A stretch of DNA of 64,000 nt from contig NZ_BCQV01000001.1 in NCBI RefSeq assembly GCF_001552255.1, positions 1 through 64,000 of the forward strand, given 5' to 3'. Below the pieces are notes generated by a model. That model did no database searches. It saw only the letters and a program-made list of their open reading frames with translations, and had not been told where the DNA came from. Below, in pieces: positions 13,457 to 23,037 of this stretch (within the stretch, counting starts at the first letter, position 1; each line of letters starts with the position of its first letter). This stretch comes from Alicyclobacillus shizuokensis NBRC 103103. GTDB lineage: Bacteria; Bacillota; Bacilli; Alicyclobacillales; Alicyclobacillaceae. The translations under genes and the position numbers were made by a program.

Positions 13457-15416
13457 TCCGTTTGAACCCCTTTTCCAAGTCCCGATTCGTCCACTTGAGC
13501 AAAACCGGCCGCCCGTGTGGACAGTGGAACGGATCCTCCACCTCCGACAGAGACGCGCATAAGGCCTCCATCTCCGCCATCGACAGGCGCTGGTGGGCCT
13601 TCACAGCGGCCTTGCACGCGCGCGTGATGACGCGGTCTTGGATGACCTCGCGGACGTCTTGACCGGCTCGAAGGTCCCTGAGCGACTCCAGCACTTCCTC
13701 TGCCAGAGCTCCCGCATCCAGCCCTTCCCAAATCTCCGGCACGGTCCGCAGCACCACGTCGCGGCCCCCGAACTCCTCCAACTCCAGCCCCATTGCAGAG
13801 AGAACCCGGCGCTGTTCAGACACAAGGGCGCGCGCCGGCTCGCTCAGGGTCAGCGGAATCGGCGTCAGCAGCGGCTGAACGCGGATATCGTCCGCTTCCA
13901 TCTGAGCTTTGAAGCGCTCGTACAACACCCGTTCATGGGCTGCATGCTGGTCAATCAAATAGAGACTCTCTCCATCCTCGGCGACGATATACATATTCAA
14001 AGCCTGCCCTATCGGGCGCAGTCGGGACAGTACCCGGCCACTGTCCTGGGTAGCGGGTGCGGCCGCTTCAAGGGGCTCCATATCCGGATTGCGATCCGGT
14101 CGTCTACCCGCCGCCTCCCGCTCGGCCAATGGCGCGCCAGGCTGCGGCAGACCCTCGGGCTCGGGAGCCTGACGTGTAACGTGTGGATCCGCCTGCGCTG
14201 CGCTCATCCTCCCCGTCTCGACAGCTCCGTAGACCCGCTCTATCAGCCGCCCTTCCACTTGCCGATCTTGGCGGGAGGACGATTGATGACCGCCGGAATT
14301 CCGAAACTCAGCCGGACGCTCCAAAGCCAACTGCGACTGCCAACGAAATTCCCGCCGCCCCTTGTCCGCCTGCCTTTGCTCGGACGGACGGTGCGAGGGC
14401 GGATACTTCAGTTCCGGAATCAACAAGGCGCTGTCCAAAGCCGTGCGCACGCTGTCCTCCACTAGACGCGTCACATCCCGCTCCTCGCTCAACCGCACCT
14501 CCGCCTTGTGAGGATGAATGTTCACGTCCACCAGGGTTGGATCCATGTGCAGTCGAATGACGTACATCGGGTGGCGGTTGATCATCAGCCGGCCCCGATA
14601 GCCGGATACCACCGCCTGGTGCAGCAGATGGTTGCGAATCGGTCGGTCGTTGATGAACAGATGGCCGTGGGCGCGATTGGAGCGGCCCTGTTCCGGCCGC
14701 CCAATGAACCCGGTCAATCGATAGTCCGGCGTTTCGCCGACGAGCGGAAGAAACTGCTTGGCCTCCGCCGGGCCGTACAGCGCCGCCAACACTTCCTCCA
14801 ATCGGCCGCTGCCCGGGGTCTGAAAGATTGTCCGGCCAGCCGCCTCGAAACGAAAGGCCACATCGGGACGGCCGAGGGCGGCCCGGTGCACCACCTCCAG
14901 GCACCGAGCCTGTTCTGTAGCCACCGCGCGCAGGTACTTGAGACGCGCCGGAGTATTGAAAAACAGATCCCGCACCTCGATGCGGGTGCCAGATGCCATA
15001 CCGACCGGCTCCGCTTCGCCAATCCATTGGCTCCCATGCATGCGCAGTCTCACACCGGCATCGGCACCACGCAGTCGAGTGCAAAGCTCGACGCGGGCCA
15101 CCGCCCCAATCGAAGCCAGAGCCTCGCCGCGAAAGCCGAGTGTGGTGATGTGAAACAGGTCCCGTGGACTGCGCACCTTGCTCGTCGCATGACGCGCAAA
15201 CGCCAAGCGTGCGTCCTCCGCATCCATTCCTGAACCATCGTCCTGGACGACGATGCGTTCAATGCCGCCCTCATCCACCTGCACGACGATGTGGGATGCC
15301 CCCGCATCCAGACTGTTTTCCACCAGCTCCTTGACCACCGAGGCGGGGCGCTCCACCACCTCCCCGGCCGCAATCTGATTGGCCAGGGATGGGGGCATCA
15401 CCTGAATGGATCCCAT
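13449..15416 (-). CDS. mutL: DNA mismatch repair protein MutL
   Basis: A 655-residue MutL. The GHKL ATPase domain shows VKELVENSLDAGA, VQDDGSGM and TTLGFRGEALASI. A proline- and glutamine-rich linker occupies about residues 340-455. The C-terminal dimerisation domain carries the Gram-positive nicking endonuclease motifs DQHAAHERVLYE, ACKAAVKAHQRLS and CPHGRP. MutL couples MutS mismatch recognition to strand incision; the endonuclease motif fits a lineage without MutH. The ATG is chosen for GGGAGG seven bases upstream; it overlaps the mutS end by 19 bases. Confidence 0.97.
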   Translation of the reverse strand: MGSIQVMPPSLANQIAAGEVVERPASVVKELVENSLDAGASHIVVQVDEGGIERIVVQDDGSGMDAEDARLAFARHATSKVRSPRDLFHITTLGFRGEALASIGAVARVELCTRLRGADAGVRLRMHGSQWIGEAEPVGMASGTRIEVRDLFFNTPARLKYLRAVATEQARCLEVVHRAALGRPDVAFRFEAAGRTIFQTPGSGRLEEVLAALYGPAEAKQFLPLVGETPDYRLTGFIGRPEQGRSNRAHGHLFINDRPIRNHLLHQAVVSGYRGRLMINRHPMYVIRLHMDPTLVDVNIHPHKAEVRLSEERDVTRLVEDSVRTALDSALLIPELKYPPSHRPSEQRQADKGRREFRWQSQLALERPAEFRNSGGHQSSSRQDRQVEGRLIERVYGAVETGRMSAAQADPHVTRQAPEPEGLPQPGAPLAEREAAGRRPDRNPDMEPLEAAAPATQDSGRVLSRLRPIGQALNMYIVAEDGESLYLIDQHAAHERVLYERFKAQMEADDIRVQPLLTPIPLTLSEPARALVSEQRRVLSAMGLELEEFGGRDVVLRTVPEIWEGLDAGALAEEVLESLRDLRAGQDVREVIQDRVITRACKAAVKAHQRLSMAEMEALCASLSEVEDPFHCPHGRPVLLKWTNRDLEKGFKRIV

Positions 15417-18061
15417 TCCAATACCTCCCTCGCCTCTTTGCACAGGGCATACAACTGGTTGAGTGCCTCCAGCGGGGTCATCTCCAACGGATTGAGCCGG
15501 GACATCTGTTCCAGCAACGACAGGGCTGCCGCCTGCAATAACGGCACAGTCTGACTTGACGCGCCTTGTCCGGCTGGCGATGTCGCAGAGGTGACCAGCT
15601 CAGCTGGTTCCACCGCTGCCGCCGCCTCATGCACGCTGTCGCTTGGGGTAACCGGGGCGCCTGCGCGCTCTTCTCGTACGGTCAGGAGTTCACGCGCACG
15701 GGCAATCACGTCGTCCGGAATCCCGGCCAATTGGGCGACCTGGATCCCGTAGCTTTTATCGGCCGGTCGATCCACCACCGTGTGCAGAAACTCTATCGTA
15801 TCGCCCTTCTCATGCACCGCCACGGAGGCATTGACGACCTTCGGCAATCGCTCTGCCGCGTCGGTCAGTTCGTGGTAATGGGTCGCGAACAGCACCAACG
15901 GTGACAGGCTTGGCCGCAGCAGACTTTCCATCACCGCCTCCGCAATGCACAGGCCGTCGTACGTGCTCGTGCCGCGTCCGATTTCGTCCAACAGAACTAG
16001 ACTTCTCGGGGTAGCCTGGTGGAGAATTTGCGCCAGCTCCACCATCTCCACCATGAAGGTGCTCTGTCCCTGGGACAAGTCGTCCGATGCCCCGATGCGG
16101 GTGAAAATACGGTCCACCAAGCCAATCTCGGCGGCTTCGGCGGGCACAAAGCAGCCCATCTGCGCCATCACCACGATCAATGCGACCTGTCGCATGTATG
16201 TACTCTTGCCCGCCATATTGGGGCCAGTCAACAGAACCAATTGGCGGTTTTCATCCAGGTGGACGTCGTTGGGCACAAACGATTCGTTCGGCAACATCGC
16301 CTCGACTGTAGCGTGCCGACCCTGACGAATGTGGATGCCGCGGCCTTCGTGAATCTGCGGACGCACATACCGGTTGTCCGCAGAGACACTGGCCAGAGCC
16401 ACCAGGACATCGACCTGCGCCAGGACCGACGCCGTGGCCTGCACATCGTCCAGGCGCCGGAGGACACGCTCACGCAGCTGCACAAACAGTTCGTATTCCC
16501 GCTCTTTCGCTCGCTCCTCAGCGCCCAGAATGCGGGATTCCTGCTCCTTGAGCGCCGGCACCACGTACCTTTCCGCCGCGGCCAGGGTTTGGCGTCGCTC
16601 GTATTCGTCCGGAACCAGGTGCGCGTTGGCCTTGGAGACTTCGATGTAATAACCGAAGACGCGGTTATACCCGACTTTGAGCGACTTGACGCCCGTGCGT
16701 TCCCGCTCTTGCTGTTCAAAGGCGGTCAACCAGGCTTTGCCCCCCTTTGCCAGCGCTCGCAACTCGTCCAACTCGGCGTCCACACCCTCGCGGATGATGC
16801 CCCCTTCGCGCAGGTGGACGGGCGGATCGTCCACGAGGGAGGACAGAATATCCTCCGCCAAATCCGAGACGTCGGGCAATCCTTGCAGCAACCGCTGCAC
16901 CAGCCCGGTTTCCACTGCCGCCAGCTTGGTGCGCACCTCCGGCACCACCCGCAGAGACTTGGCCAGAGCCAACAGATCCCGGGCCTGGGCGGTCTGAAAC
17001 GACACCTTGGCCGCCAGTCTCTCCAGGTCGTAGACTTGACCCAGCAGCATCTGCAACTCACTGCGCAGGATCATCTCCTGGACCAAGGCCTCCACCGCAT
17101 CCAACCGTTCTTCGATGGCTCTGACGTCGCACAGCGGCCGCTCAATCCAATGTCCCAACAGACGGGTTCCCATAGCCGTGCGAGTCTTGGCCAGCAATCC
17201 AAACAGGGAACCCTGCCGCTTGTGGGTACGCGCTGTCTCCAACAGTTCCAAGTGATGACGGGCAGTCGCGTCGAGGACCAGACACTTCTCCTCCCGTAGC
17301 CGGCGCGGCGCTTTCAGGTGGAGCAGATTCTGCTTCTGAGTCTCTTCCAAGTAAGCGAGCAGGAAACCAAGCGCGCTTACGGCCGCGCCATTTTCGAGCG
17401 GTCGTAAGCTTGTCTGATGATCCGCCGCAAACTGCTGCAAGACCCGCTGTTGCAAGCGTGTCTCGGATTCGCGAAAGTCCCGCACGGTCATCCGCACGCC
17501 GGTGCGCTTCTGCCAATCTGCCAACCAGTCCCAACCGTCCGCAGCCTGTGTAACAAGCACCTCCGCGGGCGACCACTGCAGCAAGGTCTGCAGGACTTCA
17601 TCCACCGCGGTGGGCTCATCTACCAGTACATCGCCCGTGCCAACGTCCACGAGCGCCATCCCATAGCGACCTTCCCGCTGTACGATGGCGGTCAAAAAGC
17701 GATGGCCGACTTCTTCGTCGCGGACGCTGGTCCCAGGTGTAATGACCCGGACAACTTCACGGCGGACCAGTCCCTTGGCCTGCTTGGGGTCTTCCGTCTG
17801 TTCACAGATGGCAACCGAGTAGCCGCGGTCCACCAAGCGAGCAATGTATTGATCCGCACTGTGAAACGGAACCCCGCACATGGGAACACGGCCAGCGCTC
17901 CCTGCGTCACGCCCCGTCAGCGTGATATCCAGGATGCGGCTGGCCGTCTCCGCGTCGTCGAAAAACAGTTCGTAAAAGTCCCCCAGGCGAAACATCAACA
18001 AGGCGTCTTGATGCTGCCGCTTCATCTCTTGGTACTGCTTCATCATCGGCGTTAAGGACAT
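15398..18061 (-). CDS. mutS: DNA mismatch repair protein MutS
   Basis: An 887-residue mismatch sensor. N-terminal MFRLGDFYELFFDDA contains the Phe-x-Glu mismatch-reading wedge. The connector and lever domains follow, with a clamp rich in charged helices, then the ABC-type ATPase: TGPNMAGKSTYMRQVALIV (Walker A), SDDLSQGQSTFMVEM (signature), VLLDEIGRGTSTYDGL (Walker B) and FATHYHELT. The C-terminus ends with a helix-turn-helix-like dimer region after a Ser/Ala-rich linker. It has a good GGAGG site. mutS, mutL and the methyltransferase are chained by overlaps, indicating one mRNA. Confidence 0.98.
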   Translation of the reverse strand: MSLTPMMKQYQEMKRQHQDALLMFRLGDFYELFFDDAETASRILDITLTGRDAGSAGRVPMCGVPFHSADQYIARLVDRGYSVAICEQTEDPKQAKGLVRREVVRVITPGTSVRDEEVGHRFLTAIVQREGRYGMALVDVGTGDVLVDEPTAVDEVLQTLLQWSPAEVLVTQAADGWDWLADWQKRTGVRMTVRDFRESETRLQQRVLQQFAADHQTSLRPLENGAAVSALGFLLAYLEETQKQNLLHLKAPRRLREEKCLVLDATARHHLELLETARTHKRQGSLFGLLAKTRTAMGTRLLGHWIERPLCDVRAIEERLDAVEALVQEMILRSELQMLLGQVYDLERLAAKVSFQTAQARDLLALAKSLRVVPEVRTKLAAVETGLVQRLLQGLPDVSDLAEDILSSLVDDPPVHLREGGIIREGVDAELDELRALAKGGKAWLTAFEQQERERTGVKSLKVGYNRVFGYYIEVSKANAHLVPDEYERRQTLAAAERYVVPALKEQESRILGAEERAKEREYELFVQLRERVLRRLDDVQATASVLAQVDVLVALASVSADNRYVRPQIHEGRGIHIRQGRHATVEAMLPNESFVPNDVHLDENRQLVLLTGPNMAGKSTYMRQVALIVVMAQMGCFVPAEAAEIGLVDRIFTRIGASDDLSQGQSTFMVEMVELAQILHQATPRSLVLLDEIGRGTSTYDGLCIAEAVMESLLRPSLSPLVLFATHYHELTDAAERLPKVVNASVAVHEKGDTIEFLHTVVDRPADKSYGIQVAQLAGIPDDVIARARELLTVREERAGAPVTPSDSVHEAAAAVEPAELVTSATSPAGQGASSQTVPLLQAAALSLLEQMSRLNPLEMTPLEALNQLYALCKEAREVLEWDPFR

Positions 18062-18111
18062 AAAGCTGCCTCCATGGGTGCCCGTGATTTTTGCGGCCTA
18101 TCGCCAAGCAC

Positions 18112-18558
18112 CTAGCGCCTGCCGCAGTCACATCCCTGGCCGCCATGCCCGCGCCCACAACCTTGGCGCGGTCCCTGCTCCACCGGAAGCACCTGGCCCA
18201 AACGGGCCAGCAGGACGGAAATCACGCCCTGCAAACACTCGTTCAGCTCCGCTTGCGCTTCCTTGTACTGCATAGCCACAGGAATTTTCCACAGCTCGTC
18301 CTCGATCTCCTGCACCTCGAGGTCGGCCAGCATCACCTTCGGGTGGTCGGAAGCCAGGCGCTGTTTAAGAATCAAGCTTTGGTTGGTCTTGAGCTTGAGT
18401 TCCTCAAACAGCTGCTGGGCCCGCCGGTGGTGTTCCATCTTCTGTTTTGCCTGCCAAAAACGTGTGTATGCATCCATGCTGGCGATCTGTTTCGCGATGG
18501 CATCCGCCTTGGCCAGAATGGACTCATGGGAAAACTCAATGGCTGGGGCCACACCCAT
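18112..18558 (-). CDS. ricA: RicA/YmcA-family RNase Y specificity factor
   Basis: A 148-residue all-helical protein of the YlbF/YmcA group: SILAKADAIAKQIASMDAYT, FWQAKQKMEHHRRAQQLFEE and LADLEVQEIEDELWKIPVAM. In B. subtilis RicA (YmcA) works with RicF (YlbF) and RicT (YaaT) in an Fe-S-containing complex that steers RNase Y maturation of polycistronic mRNAs and is needed for sporulation, competence and biofilm. The C-terminus here (GCGRGHGGQGCDCGRR) has three closely spaced Cys in a Gly-rich tail, plausible Fe-S ligands. ATG and GTG starts overlap with the miaB stop. The position between miaB and mutS supports the call. Confidence 0.87.
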   Translation of the reverse strand: MGVAPAIEFSHESILAKADAIAKQIASMDAYTRFWQAKQKMEHHRRAQQLFEELKLKTNQSLILKQRLASDHPKVMLADLEVQEIEDELWKIPVAMQYKEAQAELNECLQGVISVLLARLGQVLPVEQGPRQGCGRGHGGQGCDCGRR

Positions 18559-20069
18559 CACGCGAGTCCCTCCTCATCGGCATCCGCTCCGGATTCCACG
18601 CTGACCAGTCGGCCCGCCAACGTCCAGGTTTTAGCTTCTGTGATTTCTACTTGCGCCAAGCGGCCGGTCCAGATGGGACTGCCCGGGAACAACACCAACT
18701 TATTGCCTCGCGTGCGACCCGACAGGACCGCCGCATTGGTTTTGCTCTGCCCCTCCACCAAAACCTCGACCGTCCGTCCGACCATCTGTTCGTTCAATTC
18801 CCGGCTGATTCGGTACTGAAGCTCATTCAGTCGGAACAGACGTTGCTTTTTCTCCTCCGGGGAAACATCATCGACAAACCGCGTCGCCGGTGTGTTCTCA
18901 CGCGGCGAATAGATGAATGTGAAGGCATTGTCAAAGCGCACCTGCTCCACCAAGCTCAGTGTGTCCGCAAACTGCTCGTCGGTTTCTCCCGGAAACCCGA
19001 CGATGATGTCCGTAGTCAGCTGCACCCCTGGTACCGCTGCGCGGATTTTCTCCACCAGGGCCAGGTAATACTCACGGGTGTAGGTACGGTTCATGCGCTT
19101 GAGCACCTGATTGTTGCCGGATTGAACCGGCAGGTGAATGTGCTCCACCACGTGCTCCGATTCGGCGATGGCAGCCATCAACTCGTCGGTGAAATTCCAT
19201 GGGTTGGACGTGGTGAAACGAATGCGCTCAATGCCCGGAATGTCGTTGACGCGGCGAAGCAGCCCGGCAAAAGTCACATCCCCCAGGTCCACACCGTAGT
19301 CGTTGACATTTTGTCCGAGCAGGGTCACTTCCCGGAACCCTTCGGAGACCAGCTGCTCTACCTCGGAGACGATATCCTCGGGTCGCCGGCTGCGCTGTGC
19401 GCCGCGGGTGTAAGGCACGATGCAGTACGTGCAAAACTTGTTGCACCCGTATTGAATGTTCACCCACGCACGCGTCCGGTCCTTCCGCAGCTTGGGCAGC
19501 TGCTCCACGGCGGCTGCCGCCTGATCCCAGACCTCCATGACCGTTTCCTGGCTTTCCCGCGCCCTTGTCAACAGTTCCGGAAGGCGATGGATATTGTGCG
19601 TACCAAAGACCAAGTCTACCCACGGAAACTTGTCCAACACCATCGCCTGCACGCTCTCTTCCTGGGCCATGCAGCCGCACAGGCCCAAAATGAGCTCCGG
19701 ATTTGTCGCTTTCAGGGGCCGCAGCCGACCGATTTCGCCAAACACCTTGTCCTCGGCGTTCGCACGCACCGCGCAGGTGTTGAACAAGATGAAGTCAGCC
19801 GACTCTACATCGTCCGCCGGCTCGTATCCCATAGTCCGCAGGAGACCAGCCATCATCTCCGTGTCATGCTCGTTCATCTGACAGCCATAGGTCCTGATCA
19901 GAAACCGGTACGGCTGTCCCCCCGGCTTCGTGCCCACCGCGTACTTGCGCGCGACGGCATCGACGTCAAATTGAATATAATCCACGGGACGCGGCCGATG
20001 GGTGTTGAAGGCGATGCCCTTGCCGGGCACCAGTCGGCCTTCCCGAAGTTGTTGAATGCGGTTCTCCAT
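18558..20069 (-). CDS. miaB: tRNA-2-methylthio-N6-dimethylallyladenosine synthase MiaB
   Basis: A 503-residue radical-SAM methylthiotransferase that inserts sulfur and methyl at C2 of i6A37. RFLIRTYGCQMNEHDTE, FILFNTCAVRANAEDK and LGLCGCMAQEE supply the Cys of the auxiliary cluster. CNKFCTYCIVPYTRG is the radical-SAM CxxxCxxC. A TRAM RNA-binding domain closes the protein (VGRTVEVLVEGQSK). About 60 N-terminal residues before the first domain are lineage-typical for Bacillota. The ATG is chosen for AGGAGGGGGAG upstream; the frame extends further without support. An extended -10 promoter lies at 20164-20172. Confidence 0.96.
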   Translation of the reverse strand: MENRIQQLREGRLVPGKGIAFNTHRPRPVDYIQFDVDAVARKYAVGTKPGGQPYRFLIRTYGCQMNEHDTEMMAGLLRTMGYEPADDVESADFILFNTCAVRANAEDKVFGEIGRLRPLKATNPELILGLCGCMAQEESVQAMVLDKFPWVDLVFGTHNIHRLPELLTRARESQETVMEVWDQAAAAVEQLPKLRKDRTRAWVNIQYGCNKFCTYCIVPYTRGAQRSRRPEDIVSEVEQLVSEGFREVTLLGQNVNDYGVDLGDVTFAGLLRRVNDIPGIERIRFTTSNPWNFTDELMAAIAESEHVVEHIHLPVQSGNNQVLKRMNRTYTREYYLALVEKIRAAVPGVQLTTDIIVGFPGETDEQFADTLSLVEQVRFDNAFTFIYSPRENTPATRFVDDVSPEEKKQRLFRLNELQYRISRELNEQMVGRTVEVLVEGQSKTNAAVLSGRTRGNKLVLFPGSPIWTGRLAQVEITEAKTWTLAGRLVSVESGADADEEGLA

Positions 20070-20163
20070 GCGCTCCCCCTCCTGTGGCGGATGACCTCCG
20101 GCGAATCTTCCGCCGGCCCGCTCATGGGTTTCGCAATACGCCGCAGCTCTGCGGCAATATCTT

Positions 20164-20172
20164 ATTATACCA
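20164..20172 (-). promoter_or_regulatory. Extended -10 promoter ahead of miaB
   Basis: TGGTATAAT on the minus strand is a TGN extended -10 joined to a perfect TATAAT, 95 bases before the miaB start. No good -35 is seen, as is usual for extended -10 promoters. Confidence 0.55.
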
Positions 20173-20221
20173 TGAGCCGAGCGCACGTCGGAGAAAATCC
20201 AACAACCCCGGCTGTCTGCAC

Positions 20222-21523
20222 TTACCTGCGGGCATGAGCTGGGGCTGCAGCCGCCCGTTCAGCCAGGTGCATGAGGGTGCCGCGCAAGCCTTGACGCCAA
20301 ATTTCCGGTTCATCGAACTTCATCGGCTTGGAATTGGCCTCAAAGAACCACAGGTTGCCCTCTCGGTCGACACCGATATCCATCGACATTTCGCCCAACT
20401 GTTCCCGATAGTATTGATCAATCCGTCTCGCACACGCGCAGGCCATCCGTTCCAGCGCGTGGGCAATCTGTCCCCGACGGGGACCAAAGTGATGGTGAAG
20501 CACCGAGTCTGCGTCGACGATGAACCCGCCATTGGGAACGTGGGTCGTGATGACACCGTCACCAGCGGCCCGGACACCGACGCCGACAACGCGCCAGACG
20601 CCGTTTTGTTTCTGCAGCAAAACGCGAAAATCGCACGGGTGGCCGCGCCAGTCGAGCAACGGTTTGGCGGCCTGCATCACATAGGCGCCCCCGATACGCT
20701 CACGCTTCACGACCTGCCGCACCTCCGCCAGGTTGGCAGCATGTAAGCTTTTGGTGCGCCCTTTTTTCAGAACCTGCACGCGATACCCCGAGTGCATTCG
20801 CTCAACACGCATTATGCCGTGTCCCATACTGCCACCCACCGGTTTTAGATACACTCCCCCATGCTGCGCCAGCATGCGCCCCAGTGCCGCCGAGGTGATG
20901 GAGAACGTAGATTGAGGAAGGTAATGAGACAGTTCCGACGTAGCGAGCACACGGTAAAGCACCGCTTTATTGAAATACTCCGGGTTAAACATCGGAATCC
21001 CCCGCTCGCGCAGGGTCTGCCGAGCGCGCACCGCCACCGGAGAGCGCTCCAGATGGCGCTGAGGGATGCGGTTGTAGACAGCCTGGGGCTGTGGACATGG
21101 AAGTTGCCGCCAGACACCGGATCGGACACGGACAAACCCCAACCACGTGTCTCCCCCGTCGACACGGTCGTCAGGCAATACGTAAACAAACTGGTCCTGG
21201 CCCCTGGCGATCCGTATCAGGTCGCGAAAGTGCGCGCGGTTGCCGACAAATTTGCCATCCCTCCCGCCGGCCAGAATCGCAAACACCGGGCCCGCCTCGG
21301 CCACACCGTCGCCTAGTCGCTGCCACGTCAAGGGAGCGCTGAACACCACGCGCCCGGGAACGGATTCATAGCACGGTAGAAGCAGATTGGACACGCGCAC
21401 CCGCTGAAGGACGGGCACCGCCCGTTGGCGCCGCGAGCCCCGCGAACGCCGCCACAGCACCGCCATCTCCAGTCGACCGCCGCGGTCCAACCAAACCAGT
21501 CGCGGCCCCACTCCGCGCACCAT
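20222..21523 (-). CDS. YheC/YheD-type ATP-grasp coat-associated protein (third of three)
   Basis: A 433-residue protein with an N-terminal region ending near PQAVYNRIPQRHLERSP, followed by a C-terminal ATP-grasp ligase domain: GVYLKPVGGSMGHGIMRVE (nucleotide loop), GGAYVMQAAKPLLDWRGHPC, CDFRVLLQKQNG, and MSMDIGVDREGNLWFFEANS (metal-binding acidic strand and ExNxxP box). B. subtilis YheC and YheD are spore-coat-associated proteins of this family whose substrates are unknown; ATP-grasp enzymes join a carboxylate to an amine through acyl phosphate. The ATG follows GGGAGG by eight bases. Last gene of a four-gene run from 25789; miaB follows after its own promoter. Confidence 0.88.
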   Translation of the reverse strand: MVRGVGPRLVWLDRGGRLEMAVLWRRSRGSRRQRAVPVLQRVRVSNLLLPCYESVPGRVVFSAPLTWQRLGDGVAEAGPVFAILAGGRDGKFVGNRAHFRDLIRIARGQDQFVYVLPDDRVDGGDTWLGFVRVRSGVWRQLPCPQPQAVYNRIPQRHLERSPVAVRARQTLRERGIPMFNPEYFNKAVLYRVLATSELSHYLPQSTFSITSAALGRMLAQHGGVYLKPVGGSMGHGIMRVERMHSGYRVQVLKKGRTKSLHAANLAEVRQVVKRERIGGAYVMQAAKPLLDWRGHPCDFRVLLQKQNGVWRVVGVGVRAAGDGVITTHVPNGGFIVDADSVLHHHFGPRRGQIAHALERMACACARRIDQYYREQLGEMSMDIGVDREGNLWFFEANSKPMKFDEPEIWRQGLRGTLMHLAERAAAAPAHARR

Positions 21524-21547
21524 GGGCTTCACCTCCCGTCCACCCTT

Positions 21548-23008
21548 TCAGCCTGAAACCGCCGCGCGCACCCGTACCCGACGGCGTCCCGTGGCCACCT
21601 TGGCCAACGGAATATCCCAGACCACCCGCACGTCCACAGACTCATCCCAGACTTCATCCCGTTCAATCATCTCAATCAATGGCTGAATGTAATCCCGATA
21701 ACGTTCAAACACCGGCAGGCCGGACAGATTTGCCAGGTTGCGCAGCGCAATCGCCCGCAACTCTGTTGGATCCGCACGGTAAAAGGCGGTCTGCAGATGC
21801 GCGTCGTACACGTCGACGACCGGAAGCTCCCGGTGATGCGCGGCCAATACGCACGCGAGACAGAAGGCCGCCGTGGTCACGTCTCTATCCACAAGAAAGC
21901 TCGCGGGCGTGCGATACTCAAATCCCCAGCTTTTGTAACGCACGTCCCCCAAGAACCCGTATCGCGGCCTCCGCAGCACCGATGTCTCCGGATTTTCGAC
22001 CAACACCAGGGGCAGGCCCAGGTAGTTGTCGAGCACGCGCACGAAATGGCTGGACAGAGGAACATGGGAAAAATGAATGTGGCCGCCGGTGCAATACGGC
22101 CGAAAGGGCATGCTGCCCGCCCGCCACTCCACACCTTTGCGATTGATGGTCAGTGCCGCTTCCGTCATCAGGTCGCGCAGACGCTTGACCACCACGAGCG
22201 GGTTGCTGTCCGGATCTGGACGCAATTCCAAAAGCGGCAATCGTCTCCCGTCCATGCGAACGCTTCGGTCGTCACAACCAATGGGCCCTCTGCGGCCAAA
22301 GTATTTGCTGGCCAGCACCATTTTTCCCGCGGGATTACGCAACATCAGTTCCATGTCGGTGCCAAGTTGGACGCCATTGTACGTATCCGGCGCCTGCTCC
22401 TCGCTGCGCACGAAGGCGTCCACCGCGTCCGCAAACAGTTCCAACAACCGTCCCGTGAGGACCGGGCTCGGCGTCACGTCCAGCACAGAGAGCATTCCCT
22501 TGCCGGACACACCGATGCTGACCAGTCCAAAGTCCAGTCCCAGCGCGTGCACCGTACGCATCGCCAAGCGGACCGCCCGTCGGGTCAAGCGCTCTTCCTC
22601 CAGCGGCACTTCAGTAAATGACTCCTGAACACGTTGAATGCGTTGATTAATCCACGCGGAACCACCGTCGCTGCGGAAGCAGGCCAGCGGCGCCATATTG
22701 AACACCGGAATGCGAAACTGGCCGTGAAACCGCTCTTCTCCGTCATCGCGAGTGTGTTCGCGGGCCGCGCGAATCCCGACTCGGCGCAGGAAGCGTGCCA
22801 TGGCCACTCGGGAACGCGTACGGGCAACCGCTTGGGCAGGGTTGAGGACGCGGCCGAGGACCGGATCCGCTTCCCGCGCCGCCCCCCAGCGCAGGATGAC
22901 ATCCTTGGCTCCCACCGCGCTGGCGGAGACGTATGCCTGCAAGGCGCTGACCCGCCGTAACAGCCTTTTGGCGGAGGGCTGCCCCGCATGCAACAGATAG
23001 CAGGCCAT
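21548..23008 (-). CDS. ATP-grasp-like/COOH-NH2 amidoligase fusion protein
   Basis: A 486-residue two-domain protein. Residues about 40-220 look like a reduced ATP-grasp domain (VLNPAQAVARTRSRVAMARF, ALGLDFGLVSIGVSGKGM, VLDVTPSPVL) without a clear glycine-rich loop. Residues about 235-480 are a glutamine-synthetase-fold carboxylate-amine ligase: GTDMELMLRNP, GCDDRS, PLLELRPDPDSNPL and CTGGHIHFSHVP are the metal- and ATP-binding motifs of the GCS2/COOH-NH2 ligase group. Such enzymes form peptide-like bonds. The ATG at 23008 follows AAAGGGGAAA; longer frames run into the upstream gene. Two ATP-grasp genes lie before it and one after, with gaps of 25-30 bases. A role in spore-surface peptide synthesis is inference. 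Confidence 0.82.
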   Translation of the reverse strand: MACYLLHAGQPSAKRLLRRVSALQAYVSASAVGAKDVILRWGAAREADPVLGRVLNPAQAVARTRSRVAMARFLRRVGIRAAREHTRDDGEERFHGQFRIPVFNMAPLACFRSDGGSAWINQRIQRVQESFTEVPLEEERLTRRAVRLAMRTVHALGLDFGLVSIGVSGKGMLSVLDVTPSPVLTGRLLELFADAVDAFVRSEEQAPDTYNGVQLGTDMELMLRNPAGKMVLASKYFGRRGPIGCDDRSVRMDGRRLPLLELRPDPDSNPLVVVKRLRDLMTEAALTINRKGVEWRAGSMPFRPYCTGGHIHFSHVPLSSHFVRVLDNYLGLPLVLVENPETSVLRRPRYGFLGDVRYKSWGFEYRTPASFLVDRDVTTAAFCLACVLAAHHRELPVVDVYDAHLQTAFYRADPTELRAIALRNLANLSGLPVFERYRDYIQPLIEMIERDEVWDESVDVRVVWDIPLAKVATGRRRVRVRAAVSG

Positions 23009-23037
23009 GCGCGATTTCCCCTTTCCCAAACGGAAGT

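Noticed and set aside
16019-17299. A 426-codon plus-strand open frame
   Set aside because: Antisense to mutS.
18447-20237. A 596-codon plus-strand open frame
   Set aside because: Antisense to miaB and ricA.
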